Positions 53,116 through 63,465 of a DNA stretch of 64,000 nt are shown here, in pieces (position 1 is the stretch's first letter; each line of letters opens with the position of its first letter). Where the stretch lies: the NCBI RefSeq assembly GCF_019134595.1, contig NZ_CP077770.1, positions 3,344,501 through 3,408,500 of the forward strand. The letters run 5' to 3'. The stretch is from Pseudoalteromonas shioyasakiensis. Lineage in GTDB: Bacteria > Pseudomonadota > Gammaproteobacteria > Enterobacterales > Alteromonadaceae. The notes under the pieces are model-generated. The model saw only the letters and a program-made list of their open reading frames with translations, had not been told where the DNA came from and did not search any database. The position numbers and the translations under genes are program-made.

Positions 53116-53454
53116 TTATAGCGACTTCATAGTGCCTTTTGGCAATACTGCAGAAACAGCTGATTTTTGTACTGTTACTTCTGCTTGGTCGTTTAATGAA
53201 ATCACGATGAAGTCTTTGTCATCAGCGATTTTAGCAATCTTACCTACTAAACCACCTTGCGTTAGTACTTCGTCTCCTTTCGCCATTGCGCCCATTAGTG
53301 CTTTATGCTCTTTTACACGCTTAGCTTGTGGACGGTAGATTAAGAAATAAAATACCAGACCAAAAATACCCAACATGATTAGCATTTCCATGCCACCACC
53401 TGCTGGTGCTGCACCTGCCGCACTTGCGTGGGCGTTTGAGATGAATAAACTCAT
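53116..53454 (-). CDS. yajC: YajC, Sec translocon accessory protein
   Basis: 112 residues: a small N-terminal hydrophobic helix (about 22-42) and a cytoplasmic domain with [19 protein letters not shown] and [15 protein letters not shown]. Between tgt and secD, as in other gammaproteobacteria. Confidence 0.97.
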   Translation of the reverse strand: MSLFISNAHASAAGAAPAGGGMEMLIMLGIFGLVFYFLIYRPQAKRVKEHKALMGAMAKGDEVLTQGGLVGKIAKIADDKDFIVISLNDQAEVTVQKSAVSAVLPKGTMKSL

Positions 53455-53483
53455 TTCACTTCCTCTTTAATTTTTCTAAAAAT

Positions 53484-54683
<1,200 letters not shown>

Positions 54684-54715
54684 TTATTACTATAAATTGG
54701 GCTAAATTCGAAAAT

Positions 54716-54745
54716 AAAAAGCCCAGTTAAAAAACTGGGCTTTTT
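54716..54745 (-). terminator. Terminator between queA and tgt
   Basis: AAAAAGCCCAGTT and AACTGGGCTTTTT form a 13-bp stem with a 4-base A loop, 14 bp after the queA stop. tgt therefore probably has its own promoter in the remaining 100 bp. Confidence 0.92.
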
Positions 54746-54759
54746 ATTGGGTATAATCA

Positions 54760-55791
54760 TTATTTGCGCGTTAAGAACATCGCATCGCCATAACTAAAGA
54801 AGCGATACTGTTCTTTTATCGCCGTATGATAAGCACCCATTATGTTCTCTTGGCCTGCAAAGGCACTGACTAACATAATCAATGTTGATTCAGGTAAGTG
54901 GAAGTTTGTCACCATGGCATCAACCACATTGAACTGATAACCCGGGTAAATAAAGATATCGGTATCACCAAAGTAAGTATCTAGTTTGCCGCCGTGCACT
55001 TTTGCAGCTGACTCTAATGAGCGAACTGAGGTAGTACCTACAGCAATGACACGACCACCTTTTGCTTTAGTTTCGGCTACCGCTTTAACCACTTCATCTG
55101 GTACTTCGATGTACTCTGAGTGCATAACATGCTCATCAACTGAGTCAACGCGAACAGGCTGGAAGGTACCTGCACCTACGTGCAAAGTCACAAAAGCCAT
55201 GTTAATGCCCTTGTCTTTTAAGGCTGCCATTAATTTATCATCAAAATGCAGGCCAGCTGTTGGCGCGGCTACAGCACCTGGCTTTTCACCATAAACCGTT
55301 TGGTAGCGCTCACGATCTGACTCGTTATCAGGACGGTCAATATAAGGTGGTAATGGCATGTGACCGATGTCGTTTAGGATATCGAGTACATTTTCGTCTT
55401 TGGCAAATTCAAGTTCAAAAAGCTCGCCATGACGCGCAACCATGGTTGCTTCGGCTTTACCTTCAAGAATGATTTTTGAGCCTGGTTTTGGCGATTTACT
55501 AGCTCGCACATGCGCAAGCACGCGGTGCTCGTCGAGTACACGTTCTACTAAAACCTCAAGCTTACCGCCTGACTCTTTTTGCCCGAACATGCGAGCAGGG
55601 ATCACTTTGGTGTTATTGAAAATTAATAGATCATTTTCATTAACGAGCGATAAAATATCACTAAATACTTTATGCTCAACTTGGCCTGATGGGCCATCAA
55701 GCGTCAGTAAACGACTGCTAGTTCGATCTGCTTTCGGAAAACGAGCAATTAATTCATCAGGAAGGTCAAAGCTAAAATCAGCTACGCGCAT
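54760..55791 (-). CDS. queA: QueA, S-adenosylmethionine:tRNA ribosyltransferase-isomerase
   Basis: Makes epoxyqueuosine from preQ1-modified tRNA and SAM. 343 residues, the normal length. Family stretches: [15 protein letters not shown] at the start, [41 protein letters not shown] and [19 protein letters not shown]. First gene of the queA-tgt-yajC-secDF neighbourhood. Confidence 0.98.
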   Translation of the reverse strand: MRVADFSFDLPDELIARFPKADRTSSRLLTLDGPSGQVEHKVFSDILSLVNENDLLIFNNTKVIPARMFGQKESGGKLEVLVERVLDEHRVLAHVRASKSPKPGSKIILEGKAEATMVARHGELFELEFAKDENVLDILNDIGHMPLPPYIDRPDNESDRERYQTVYGEKPGAVAAPTAGLHFDDKLMAALKDKGINMAFVTLHVGAGTFQPVRVDSVDEHVMHSEYIEVPDEVVKAVAETKAKGGRVIAVGTTSVRSLESAAKVHGGKLDTYFGDTDIFIYPGYQFNVVDAMVTNFHLPESTLIMLVSAFAGQENIMGAYHTAIKEQYRFFSYGDAMFLTRK

Positions 55792-56005
55792 AGAGCATAT
55801 CTCTCATTAATAAAAACGCGCCAAGTTTACTCTGATACGCCCACCACCTCAAGCAAAGCCAAGTGTCAACTTAGTACTAGCTTAAAGGATTACAAACTTA
55901 AGTACTTATTAACCGCTTTTGGGTAAAGTTTGCTTGTAGATTAGGCAAAATGTCATTATTCTAGCTTATTCACTAAACATGGGTTAAGTAAGAGGTAGTA
56001 GCGCC

Positions 56006-58516
56006 ATGGCAAAGCAGTTAAAGCTGCTAATTTTGAACGCGAGCGTTGCTGAGCGTGAAACAATTAAGACCACATTAAACAAGCTTAATGTCTTCACGTT
56101 TATCGAAGCCAGTGACTCTCAAGATGCGCTTAAAATTCTTAAAAGCCACCCGGTGGATATTATCATTACAGGCCTTGAGGTCGGTAAGATTGATGGTTGG
56201 CGCTTTTCGCGCATGATCCGTTCAGGGTTATTAAAAACACCAAAAAACACACCAATTTTACTTACTCCACCAATCTATTGTGAACGTATAGCCGAAACCA
56301 CAGCGCGCAGCTATGGCATTGATGCTGTTCTTCCATTTGAACGCCAAGATATGCTGCCGCAAGTGCTAGCCAACGTGTTATCAACTCACCTTGAAAAAAG
56401 TAGTCGCCTTAATTTATTACTACTTGAAACCGATAACCGTAAAGCAGAAGATATCAGCGAACAGTTAAAACTTAGCTTCGCGATAACCCATACCACTTCA
56501 ACAAAAGCGACGCTTGCGACCTATCTGCAGCAAAAATTTGCCATTGTATTGATTGACGCCACCGAGTCTCATTCTGATACTGCGGCGGGGTTAATTAGCG
56601 AAATACTACAGCACAACCCAAAGCAAGCGATTGTAACCATCATTGATAACAATGATGCAGATTACGCAGAGCAGTTATTACTATCTGGCGTTACTGATTT
56701 TATTCGCGCCCCGTACGATCACTCGTTATTAAGCAAAGTGTGTGACCACGCTGCCCGTCGTGAAGATTTCATGGTGAGCTATGCAGAGTTTGCGCAAAAA
56801 GTAGAGCAACTAAGCCAAAGTCAAAGCCGCTATAAAGAGCTGTTTTCTGCCCACCAACGTATTTTATTACACCTAAATACTGTGGTACTTGAGTTTAACC
56901 AAGAGGGTAATATTCGCTTTATTAACCCTGCCTGGGAGCACCTAACGGGCTATGGCATTAAATCTAGTTTAGCAAAATCATTAACTGACTTTTGTTTACC
57001 TGAGTGCAAGACAAAGCTACAAGATACCATTCAACGTATTTTGCATGGTGGTGAGCAACAGCAACAGGTAGAAATCCAGCTAAAACACAAAAATGGCAAT
57101 GCCATTTGGGTTGAGTGTCGCTTACAGCTGATTAAGAACAGTCAAAACTCAGCGACTATTACCGCCACTATCGATAACATTCATGAGCGTAAACAGGCAG
57201 AGTTACAACTTCGTCATTTAGCCTTGCACGATACGCTCACAGAGCTGCATAACCGTTATTACTTTGACCAACAATTACAACGTATTTGTAAAGCCAAGTA
57301 CACCAGCAACGACACTGAGCACGCGCTGATTTATATCGACTTAGATCACTTTAAAATCATCAACGACAGTAAAGGTCACCAACAAGGTGACATCGTTTTA
57401 AAAGAAGTTGCCCAGTTATTCACAGCGAATATTAGTGATGAGCACTTAGTGTGCCGCATCGGTGGTGATGAATTTGCCGTGATCTTAAAAAATACTAACT
57501 TACTCGATGCACACTTGGTGGCAGAGAGTATTTGTATGGCGATTGAAAAGCACCGCTTTCACTCAGAAGGTCAAGAGTACTCAATTAGCTGTTCAATTGG
57601 TTTAACACAAATCACAGAGCAAAATAACGACCCAAGTGAGTGTTTAAAACAAGCTGATATCGCTCTTTATGTAGCGAAAAGCTTAGGCCGTAACTTAGTA
57701 CACTGTTATTCAAAAGAAGATAGTCATCACAATAGTTTACAAGCTGGTCTCGAGTGGGGTCATAGCATTCGCCAAGCATTACAACATGATGCTATCGAGT
57801 TACACTACCAGCCGATTTGGGATTTCAAACGCGGCCACGTCGCCTACTTTGAAGCGCTATTACGCTTAAAGCTTGATGATGAACTAATCTATCCTAATCA
57901 GTTTATTCCTGCTTTAGAGCTTCTAAACGACACCTTTTTGATGGACCAATGTGTTATTCGTAATGCCATTAAGAGCGTTGCCGAGTACCCAGAGCTTAAT
58001 CAAGTCGCAATTAACTTATCAGCACAGTCGTTTTTAGATGAACGCTTACTGCCGCATATTGAATCAAGCTTAAAAGAATTCAATGTTGAACCAACACGCA
58101 TTATTTTTGAGATCACCGAGTCTGCGAGTATTAATAACCTAGTTGCAACCCGTGCCATGATCGAGCGTTTGAACGGCTTAGGCTGTCACTTCTCTATTGA
58201 TGACTTTGGTACCGGATTTAGTACCTTTAACTACCTTAAACAATTACCGGCTCAACACGTAAAAATTGATGGTTCATTTGTTCGCGACATGTTGAACGAC
58301 CCAATCGATTTAGCGCTTGTAAAAGCGATTAATGATATTAGCCGTTCGCTTGATAAGCGCTCTGTTGCTGAATATGTTGAAAACAAAGAAATATTTTTAG
58401 CGCTAAAAGAAATTGGTATCGACTATGGTCAAGGCTTCTTTATTGCCCGCCCCGTACCGGTTGAAAAAATTAGCGATGAGCTAAAAAAAATATCTGAAAA
58501 TAATCTTTTTAACTAA
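56006..58516 (+). CDS. Receiver-PAS-GGDEF-EAL c-di-GMP signalling protein
   Basis: 836 residues, no membrane helices. A receiver-like domain (about 1-125) has a Gly where the phospho-accepting Asp is expected (IIITGLEVG), so it is probably not phosphorylated there; a second receiver-like domain (about 135-260) keeps an Asp in VLIDATES. A PAS domain (about 275-395) contains FINPAWEHLTGYG. The GGDEF domain (about 405-565) has an intact RIGGDEFAV; the EAL domain (about 580-830) has YFEALLRL, NLSAQSF, EITESAS, IDDFGTG, KIDGSFV, AEYVEN and YGQGFFIARP, all intact. Both cyclase and phosphodiesterase activities are thus possible. Stand-alone gene. Confidence 0.9.
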   Translation: MAKQLKLLILNASVAERETIKTTLNKLNVFTFIEASDSQDALKILKSHPVDIIITGLEVGKIDGWRFSRMIRSGLLKTPKNTPILLTPPIYCERIAETTARSYGIDAVLPFERQDMLPQVLANVLSTHLEKSSRLNLLLLETDNRKAEDISEQLKLSFAITHTTSTKATLATYLQQKFAIVLIDATESHSDTAAGLISEILQHNPKQAIVTIIDNNDADYAEQLLLSGVTDFIRAPYDHSLLSKVCDHAARREDFMVSYAEFAQKVEQLSQSQSRYKELFSAHQRILLHLNTVVLEFNQEGNIRFINPAWEHLTGYGIKSSLAKSLTDFCLPECKTKLQDTIQRILHGGEQQQQVEIQLKHKNGNAIWVECRLQLIKNSQNSATITATIDNIHERKQAELQLRHLALHDTLTELHNRYYFDQQLQRICKAKYTSNDTEHALIYIDLDHFKIINDSKGHQQGDIVLKEVAQLFTANISDEHLVCRIGGDEFAVILKNTNLLDAHLVAESICMAIEKHRFHSEGQEYSISCSIGLTQITEQNNDPSECLKQADIALYVAKSLGRNLVHCYSKEDSHHNSLQAGLEWGHSIRQALQHDAIELHYQPIWDFKRGHVAYFEALLRLKLDDELIYPNQFIPALELLNDTFLMDQCVIRNAIKSVAEYPELNQVAINLSAQSFLDERLLPHIESSLKEFNVEPTRIIFEITESASINNLVATRAMIERLNGLGCHFSIDDFGTGFSTFNYLKQLPAQHVKIDGSFVRDMLNDPIDLALVKAINDISRSLDKRSVAEYVENKEIFLALKEIGIDYGQGFFIARPVPVEKISDELKKISENNLFN

Positions 58517-58629
58517 CAAATATCTAGCCTTAAAAAGCCTAAATTTAATACATTTTTAAACATTTTTTCTTAGTTTTTAAACTTCCATACTGACAATACT
58601 CATCTATACTTAAATCCACAGCAAGATAA

Positions 58630-58673
58630 AATGTCGTGTTTTTATAGTGATTATCTATAATAAACATGACATT
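58630..58673. promoter_or_regulatory. Long imperfect palindrome upstream of the small membrane-protein gene
   Basis: AATGTCGTGTTT (58630-58641) pairs with AAACATGACATT (58662-58673) with one mismatch, and TATA/TATA pairing continues inward. There is no T-run after it, so it may be an operator or an mRNA element. It lies about 80 bp before the next start codon. Confidence 0.4.
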
Positions 58674-58749
58674 ACTTATTACATTAAACATACTGAATAT
58701 GACTTAACATCGTTAAGTCCATCTATTGGCGGTATAAAGGAGAAAAGTG

Positions 58750-58953
58750 ATGACACAACTAATCGTTTTGTTGCTGATTGTGAATCTAGGGATAGCGTAT
58801 CAATGTTACCGCAATGCGACCTTTAAGGGGTATCCGGTAAAAACATTTACAGGGCTAGGTTTAGTACCTTACTTTAACTTAGTCGTGTGGGTTTACTTGT
58901 TGTTTTTACCCGACTTAAAACCATTTTCAATGAATGAAAAGCAGCCACTTTAG
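58750..58953 (+). CDS. Small hydrophobic protein, function unknown
   Basis: 67 residues from ATG 58750, which follows AAAGGAGAAAA; a GTG one codon earlier is less likely. There are two hydrophobic stretches (about 3-17 and 38-55) separated by a short polar loop with YRNATFKGYPVK, so it is probably a two-helix inner-membrane protein. The strong ribosome site and dedicated terminator support a real gene. I do not recognise a family. The final codons and stop lie in the terminator stem. Confidence 0.68.
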   Translation: MTQLIVLLLIVNLGIAYQCYRNATFKGYPVKTFTGLGLVPYFNLVVWVYLLFLPDLKPFSMNEKQPL

Positions 58954-58964
58954 GCTGCTTTTTT
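58937..58964 (+). terminator. Terminator of the small membrane-protein gene
   Basis: AAAAGCAGCC and GGCTGCTTTTTT with a 6-base loop. The stop codon of the gene (58951-58953) lies at the start of the right arm, so the final translated codons are in the hairpin. It can also act on the convergent coiled-coil gene. Confidence 0.9.
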
Positions 58965-58976
58965 AGTTGGGAGAAT

Positions 58977-59885
58977 TTAAAAATTATAACTTGATGCTTT
59001 TTCGAGTAATTGCGCGGCTTTTATATCGCCAACCACGCACTTTTTAATGTCTGACTTTTTAAACACTTTTACTTGTTCAGTTTTACCTTCGCTAACACCA
59101 CGGATGATAAAACTGACATGTTCATCGTTAGGTAGATTTCTTAAACCGCTACCATAATCACATAAAGTCAGAGATAAGCTTTTATCTACTTGCTGTGCTA
59201 GGGCTGCTAGCTGTTGCTTTTGCTCTTTTACGCGGGCTTGTTTTTTCTCAGCTAACTCTTTGCGCATTTGCTGCTGCTTTTGTGATAACTTTTGCTGCTG
59301 CTTTTCAAGCTCTTTAATCGATGCTTGCAATGCTTGTTTACGTTTTTCGAGCTCTTGCTCTTTGGCATCTTTATCGTGGCGACGGTCAAATTCAAGGTCA
59401 CGCTTTTCACGCTCAAGGTCACGAATTTCACGGCTCACATCGCGCTCTTGCTCAGCCACTTCACGTACTCGCTCTGCACTTTCGCGCATCACTTCCATAG
59501 CTTGCTGATAAGCTTCTTGCGTTTTTACGACTACCGCATCACTGATCACTTGCACATGTTCGCCTAGCACTTCGATTTCAGTTAGTTCTTCAAAATCGAT
59601 ATCAGGCATAGGTGGCAGCGGCGCATCAGGAACAGAGGCAAACACTGTAGACCAGCGCGAACTGCCTCGTACATCAAAGCTAAACACCACGCCTTGATGC
59701 TGCAAATAACTCGAAGACACATTTCTTACCTTGTTATCGGTATCTTGTTTTAACGCCGCAGTGAGGATTTTTTCCATGATCCCGACTTCACGCTGAATTT
59801 TATCTAATTCATCACTTGCTTGTGCTTGTAAGCTTACTGCTGTGCAAAGCAATAAGGCGGCCGTAGTTGATTTGTATTTTGACAT
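58977..59885 (-). CDS. Periplasmic coiled-coil protein in an ECF sigma operon
   Basis: Start taken at ATG 59885 (302 residues), one base after the upstream stop, with TTTGGAG before it. A Sec signal peptide ends ASLQAQA-like (SLQAQASDEL); there is no lipobox. Residues about 20-110 are globular with a Pro-rich PDAPLPPMPDIDF, followed by a charged coiled coil of about 100 residues rich in Glu, Arg, Lys and Gln, then a C-terminal domain with two cysteines (TLCDYG and KKCVVG) that could form a disulfide. I do not recognise a family. Third gene after a sigma factor and a membrane protein, so it is probably a target or sensor of that system. Confidence 0.82.
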   Translation of the reverse strand: MSKYKSTTAALLLCTAVSLQAQASDELDKIQREVGIMEKILTAALKQDTDNKVRNVSSSYLQHQGVVFSFDVRGSSRWSTVFASVPDAPLPPMPDIDFEELTEIEVLGEHVQVISDAVVVKTQEAYQQAMEVMRESAERVREVAEQERDVSREIRDLEREKRDLEFDRRHDKDAKEQELEKRKQALQASIKELEKQQQKLSQKQQQMRKELAEKKQARVKEQKQQLAALAQQVDKSLSLTLCDYGSGLRNLPNDEHVSFIIRGVSEGKTEQVKVFKKSDIKKCVVGDIKAAQLLEKASSYNF

Positions 59886-59886
59886 C

Positions 59887-60486
59887 TTAATACTCCAAAT
59901 TGTTGGCAACGGTTGGCAATGGTCCGCCGTCCACTTGCTCTGCTAAATCATTTAACTGCATACGTAAGTACGCTTGGTCTTGGGCGCGCTGCGTCTTGAT
60001 ATAAGCAAGTACGCTGGCAATATCTTCTTGGCGCTCTACTCGCCCAGTTTTAATCGCTTCTTTAGCCAATTGGTACATCTGTTGTTGCTGCACTTCGTTT
60101 TGCGCAGTAATGATGTTTTGCAACTGATCAATTTGCTTTTGTTGTGACTCTAATAAATTGGTTTGCTTAGCCACTTGCTCAAGTAACTGCTGGTTTCCAT
60201 GCTGTGGATTACTAACAAAAACCCATGCGCAAAATACTATTGAAGCAGCTACTGCCCACATTCCAGCACCAAAAATCAGACTCGGTTTTTGCACTTTCGG
60301 CATCGTGGACTCTCGATCCCAATTTGGTACAGGCACCGTTTCATAATGTTGACTTTGCTGTTGCCATTGCATTGCATTGTTCATCATTGATGCATACTCA
60401 GCATTGGCTTGTAGCAACGCAATTTGCTCATCAGTGAGGCTTTCGCCCTCTAACCATGCAGTAAATAATGAATCTAAATTAGCCAT
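59887..60486 (-). CDS. Single-pass membrane protein, probable anti-sigma factor
   Basis: 199 residues. The N-terminal part is cytoplasmic (about 1-70: LDSLFTAWLEGESLTDEQIALLQ), there is one transmembrane helix at about 72-91 (FGAGMWAVAASIVFCAWVFV), and the periplasmic part is a Gln-rich coiled coil. This is the topology of ECF anti-sigma factors, though no ZAS zinc motif is visible. The ATG overlaps the end of the sigma gene by 8 bp, the usual coupling. Function inferred from topology and position. Confidence 0.75.
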   Translation of the reverse strand: MANLDSLFTAWLEGESLTDEQIALLQANAEYASMMNNAMQWQQQSQHYETVPVPNWDRESTMPKVQKPSLIFGAGMWAVAASIVFCAWVFVSNPQHGNQQLLEQVAKQTNLLESQQKQIDQLQNIITAQNEVQQQQMYQLAKEAIKTGRVERQEDIASVLAYIKTQRAQDQAYLRMQLNDLAEQVDGGPLPTVANNLEY

Positions 60487-61021
60487 CTACGGCCTCCAAA
60501 TGCACTTTTAGCTTGCCAAGAGCACTGTATAGCCTTGATTTAGCTGTATTGGTCGAAATACCTAATTGCTCAGCGATTTCTTCAAATGTACAGTGCTGAA
60601 AAAACTTTAACTCCACCACTAAGCGTTGCTCCCAGGGTAAATTGTTCATCATTGCTTTTAGTTCATGATGTTGCTCAGATTGCAGTTGATTCGTTTCTAA
60701 CTCGCTATGCTCACAGCTTTCTTCTGGTATAGCGTCTAAACCTTGATGCAACTTACGGCGGCGGTAATATTCAACACTACGCCGGTGCACAATTTGATAG
60801 AGCCACGTATTAAAACTCGATTCACCACGAAAGCTCGGCAAGCTTTTATAAACAGAAATAAACACTTCTTGCATTAAATCCATTGCATCATCAGGGTGAC
60901 TTAACATCCTTAGGCAATAGTTATATACCTGTGTTTCGTGCTGCTTGACTAATTTCAACCACGCCCGTTTATTGCCCTGTTGCGCTTTAGCAATTAGTGT
61001 CTCAAGTGATTGAAAAAACAC
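60479..61021 (-). CDS. ECF-family RNA polymerase sigma factor
   Basis: 180 residues. Region 2 contains YNYCLRMLSHPDDAMDLMQEVFISVYKSLPSFRGESSFNTWLYQIVHRR (about 33-81), and region 4 has LPWEQRLVVELKFFQHCTFEEIAEQLGISTNTAKSRLYSALGKLK (about 128-172) with the helix-turn-helix. Alternative sigma of the RpoE/extracytoplasmic-function class; the signal and regulon are unknown. First gene of a three-gene unit with tight overlaps. Confidence 0.94.
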   Translation of the reverse strand: MFFQSLETLIAKAQQGNKRAWLKLVKQHETQVYNYCLRMLSHPDDAMDLMQEVFISVYKSLPSFRGESSFNTWLYQIVHRRSVEYYRRRKLHQGLDAIPEESCEHSELETNQLQSEQHHELKAMMNNLPWEQRLVVELKFFQHCTFEEIAEQLGISTNTAKSRLYSALGKLKVHLEAVDG

Positions 61022-61107
61022 GCTAGCCTCGTCATCTGATCTGCCTTTAATGGTTTTGTTATTATGTTAGTCGAGGGAAGGAAAAAAATAGTTTGTTTAA
61101 ATAATAA

Positions 61108-61137
61108 AAAACCCCAAATTTTTTATTTGGGGTTCTA
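61108..61137 (-). terminator. Terminator of oxyR
   Basis: ACCCCAAAT (61111-61119) and ATTTGGGGT (61125-61133) with T-runs on both strands, 11 bp after the oxyR stop. Confidence 0.92.
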
Positions 61138-61147
61138 TTTAGAGGTT

Positions 61148-62077
61148 TTATTCGTTGCCGCATTGAGCGTCTAAGCTACACTGTTTATTAAGAAACAGCT
61201 CTAGCTGTTGGCTAAACAGCCTAAAATCTCTGATCCGGCCTGTGGTTTTACGCCACACAATGCCAATATCTCGGTATGCATCGCCTTGTGATGGCGTAGC
61301 AACCATATCTTTTTTATCTAAAATACCGGCATTGATAGCCATTTGCGGTAAGAAAGTAACACCTAGCTGGTGTTCAACCATACTTAATAAGGTATGTAAG
61401 CTTGCCGCTTCAAATGGGTTAATACAGCTCGAGCGATTCAAATGGCAGGCACTTAACGCGTGGCCTGTCATACAGTGCTCACGTTCTAGTAAGAACACAC
61501 TCGCATCTGGTAATAGATTAAAATCTTCCACGCCATCTGCTGGTGTGTAATCTTTATGGTGCACTAAGCTGAAGTGGTCTTTTGCAAGTACTTGGGTATG
61601 AAACTTTTCAGTGTCATACGGTAAAGCAAGCAATGCCATATCAATTTGGCCATGCTCAAGTTTATCGAGTAGTTTGTCACTAGTGTCTTCAACCAAGACC
61701 AGCTCTAACTCGGTAAAGGTCTGTTTGCAGAAATGATATAAAGGAGCAGCAATAAAGCTGGCAATCGTCGGGATCACACCAAGAGTGAGTGTACCATTTA
61801 AAGGTGTTAAAAAGCTCTTTGTCAGCTCTTTAAGGCTAAGGGTGTCGTCAATAATCTTACGTGCTTTTTCGACAACCTCTTCACCAATTGCGGTAAACAT
61901 TAAGCTGCGGTTCTCACGCTCTATAAGCTGGCAACCTAAGGTTTCTTCTAAGTTTTGAATTGCACTACTTAAGGTTGATTGACCGATAAAACAGGCGCTT
62001 GCTGCGCGGCCAAAGTGTTGATGTTGGTGGACTGCTAATAAATACTGTAGTTGTTTAATACTTGGTAAGTTATTCAT
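61148..62077 (-). CDS. oxyR: OxyR, peroxide-sensing LysR-type regulator
   Basis: 309 residues. An N-terminal winged helix-turn-helix (FGRAASACFIGQSTLSSAIQNLEETLG, about 22-48) is followed by the LysR sensor domain. The redox pair is Cys202 and Cys211, nine residues apart (CMTGHALSAC), matching Cys199/Cys208 of E. coli OxyR and separating it from other LysR proteins; VIPTIASFIAAPL is also typical. Forms a disulfide with peroxide and activates defence genes, none of which is adjacent here. Ends with a strong terminator. Confidence 0.93.
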   Translation of the reverse strand: MNNLPSIKQLQYLLAVHQHQHFGRAASACFIGQSTLSSAIQNLEETLGCQLIERENRSLMFTAIGEEVVEKARKIIDDTLSLKELTKSFLTPLNGTLTLGVIPTIASFIAAPLYHFCKQTFTELELVLVEDTSDKLLDKLEHGQIDMALLALPYDTEKFHTQVLAKDHFSLVHHKDYTPADGVEDFNLLPDASVFLLEREHCMTGHALSACHLNRSSCINPFEAASLHTLLSMVEHQLGVTFLPQMAINAGILDKKDMVATPSQGDAYRDIGIVWRKTTGRIRDFRLFSQQLELFLNKQCSLDAQCGNE

Positions 62078-62093
62078 TCTCTACCTGCAAATA

Positions 62094-62128
62094 AAAAGAC
62101 CCCAATACCTAAGGCATTGAGATCTTTT
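62094..62128 (-). terminator. Terminator of the pit operon
   Basis: On the - strand AAAAGATCTCAATGCC and GGTATTGGGGTCTTTT pair over 16 positions with four G-T pairs and a 3-base loop, followed by a T-run. It lies 26 bp after the stop at 62154. Confidence 0.8.
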
Positions 62129-62153
62129 CAAGCTAAAAGTCTTTTAGTACTTT

Positions 62154-63422
62154 TTATACCCCGAAGGCAGTTCTCAGTACATAGAAAATAACAATAGCAA
62201 GGGCTGCGCCAACTGGCAATGTAATTACCCAAGAAACTACAATGTTTCTTACAACACCCATGTTAAGTGCCGCAATACCACGTGCCATACCTACACCTAA
62301 AACCGCACCTACAAGTGTTTGCGTAGTAGAAATAGGTAAACCAGTACCTGAAGCGATAACAACTGTAGAAGCTGCAGCAAGCTCAGCAGCAAAACCACGG
62401 CTTGGTGTTAAGTGCGTGATACCTTCACCGATTGTTTTAATTACTTTTTTACCTAAAATAGCAAGACCAGCAACAATACCTAAACCACCTAGTGGTAAAA
62501 TCCACCATGCGATAGCCGCTTTCTTAGCGATTTCACCGTTGTGCTCAACAATGTTTACAACAGCAGCTAGTGGACCAATTGCGTTAGCAACGTCGTTTGA
62601 ACCGTGTGCGAAAGCCATACAACATGCTGTTAGTACCATAAGTACTGCGAACACTTTCTCAACGTTGTTAAACTGCATTGCTTTATCAGCTTTAGGGTCG
62701 ATTTTAAGGCGAGAGATAGCAATCTTACCTATGATACCGACTACAACAGCAATCGCGATAGAAAGCGCATAACCTTCAACAGCACCTAAGTTGATACCAA
62801 TGTGCTTTAAGCCTTTCTTGATTGTTACAAGAGACATGATGAAGCCCGCTAGACCCATATATACTGGTACGAAACGCTTAGCATTTTTAAGTGGTGTCTC
62901 AGTGTCAAAAATAAGCTTTTGCGCACTCATGAAAATTAAATAAGCAATAAAACCAGAGATGGCGGGGGTAACAATCCAGCTACCTACGATACCCATTACC
63001 TTGTTCCATTGGATTGCTTCACTACCTACTGCAACCAATGCGAAACCAATGATGGCACCGATGATTGAGTGAGTCGTAGATACTGGCCAGCCTAAGAAAG
63101 AAGCTATTAATAACCAGCTACCTGCAGCAAATAGCGCGGCAATCATACCAAGGATCATAAGTTCCGGTATGTCCATAAATGGTGTGGCATCGATAATCCC
63201 TTTACGGATTGTAGATGTCACCTCACCACCGGCAAGGTATGCGCCAGCGAATTCAAACACCATCGCGATCATGATCGCTTGTTTAATTGTAAGTGCTTTT
63301 GAACCTACTGATGTACCCATCGCATTGGCTACGTCATTTGCACCAATACCATAAGCCATGAAGAAACCGACTGCTGCGGCAATTAAAACTAAAAATGTGC
63401 CGTAATTTGCAATGATATCCAT
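62154..63422 (-). CDS. Pit-family inorganic phosphate transporter
   Basis: Polytopic low-affinity phosphate:cation symporter, 422 residues with about 10-11 helices. The duplicated PiT signatures are GIGANDVANAMGTSVGSKALT (about 26-46) and HGSNDVANAIGPLAAV (about 275-290), and STTHSIIGAIIGFALV lies between. Follows the DUF47 gene by 43 bp on the same strand; pairing of Pit with a PhoU-like DUF47 protein is common, and the latter is thought to control the transporter. Confidence 0.95.
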   Translation of the reverse strand: MDIIANYGTFLVLIAAAVGFFMAYGIGANDVANAMGTSVGSKALTIKQAIMIAMVFEFAGAYLAGGEVTSTIRKGIIDATPFMDIPELMILGMIAALFAAGSWLLIASFLGWPVSTTHSIIGAIIGFALVAVGSEAIQWNKVMGIVGSWIVTPAISGFIAYLIFMSAQKLIFDTETPLKNAKRFVPVYMGLAGFIMSLVTIKKGLKHIGINLGAVEGYALSIAIAVVVGIIGKIAISRLKIDPKADKAMQFNNVEKVFAVLMVLTACCMAFAHGSNDVANAIGPLAAVVNIVEHNGEIAKKAAIAWWILPLGGLGIVAGLAILGKKVIKTIGEGITHLTPSRGFAAELAAASTVVIASGTGLPISTTQTLVGAVLGVGMARGIAALNMGVVRNIVVSWVITLPVGAALAIVIFYVLRTAFGV

Positions 63423-63465
63423 TGTGTGAACCTTTAATTTTTTTCGTATTTGAACTGATTAGAAT

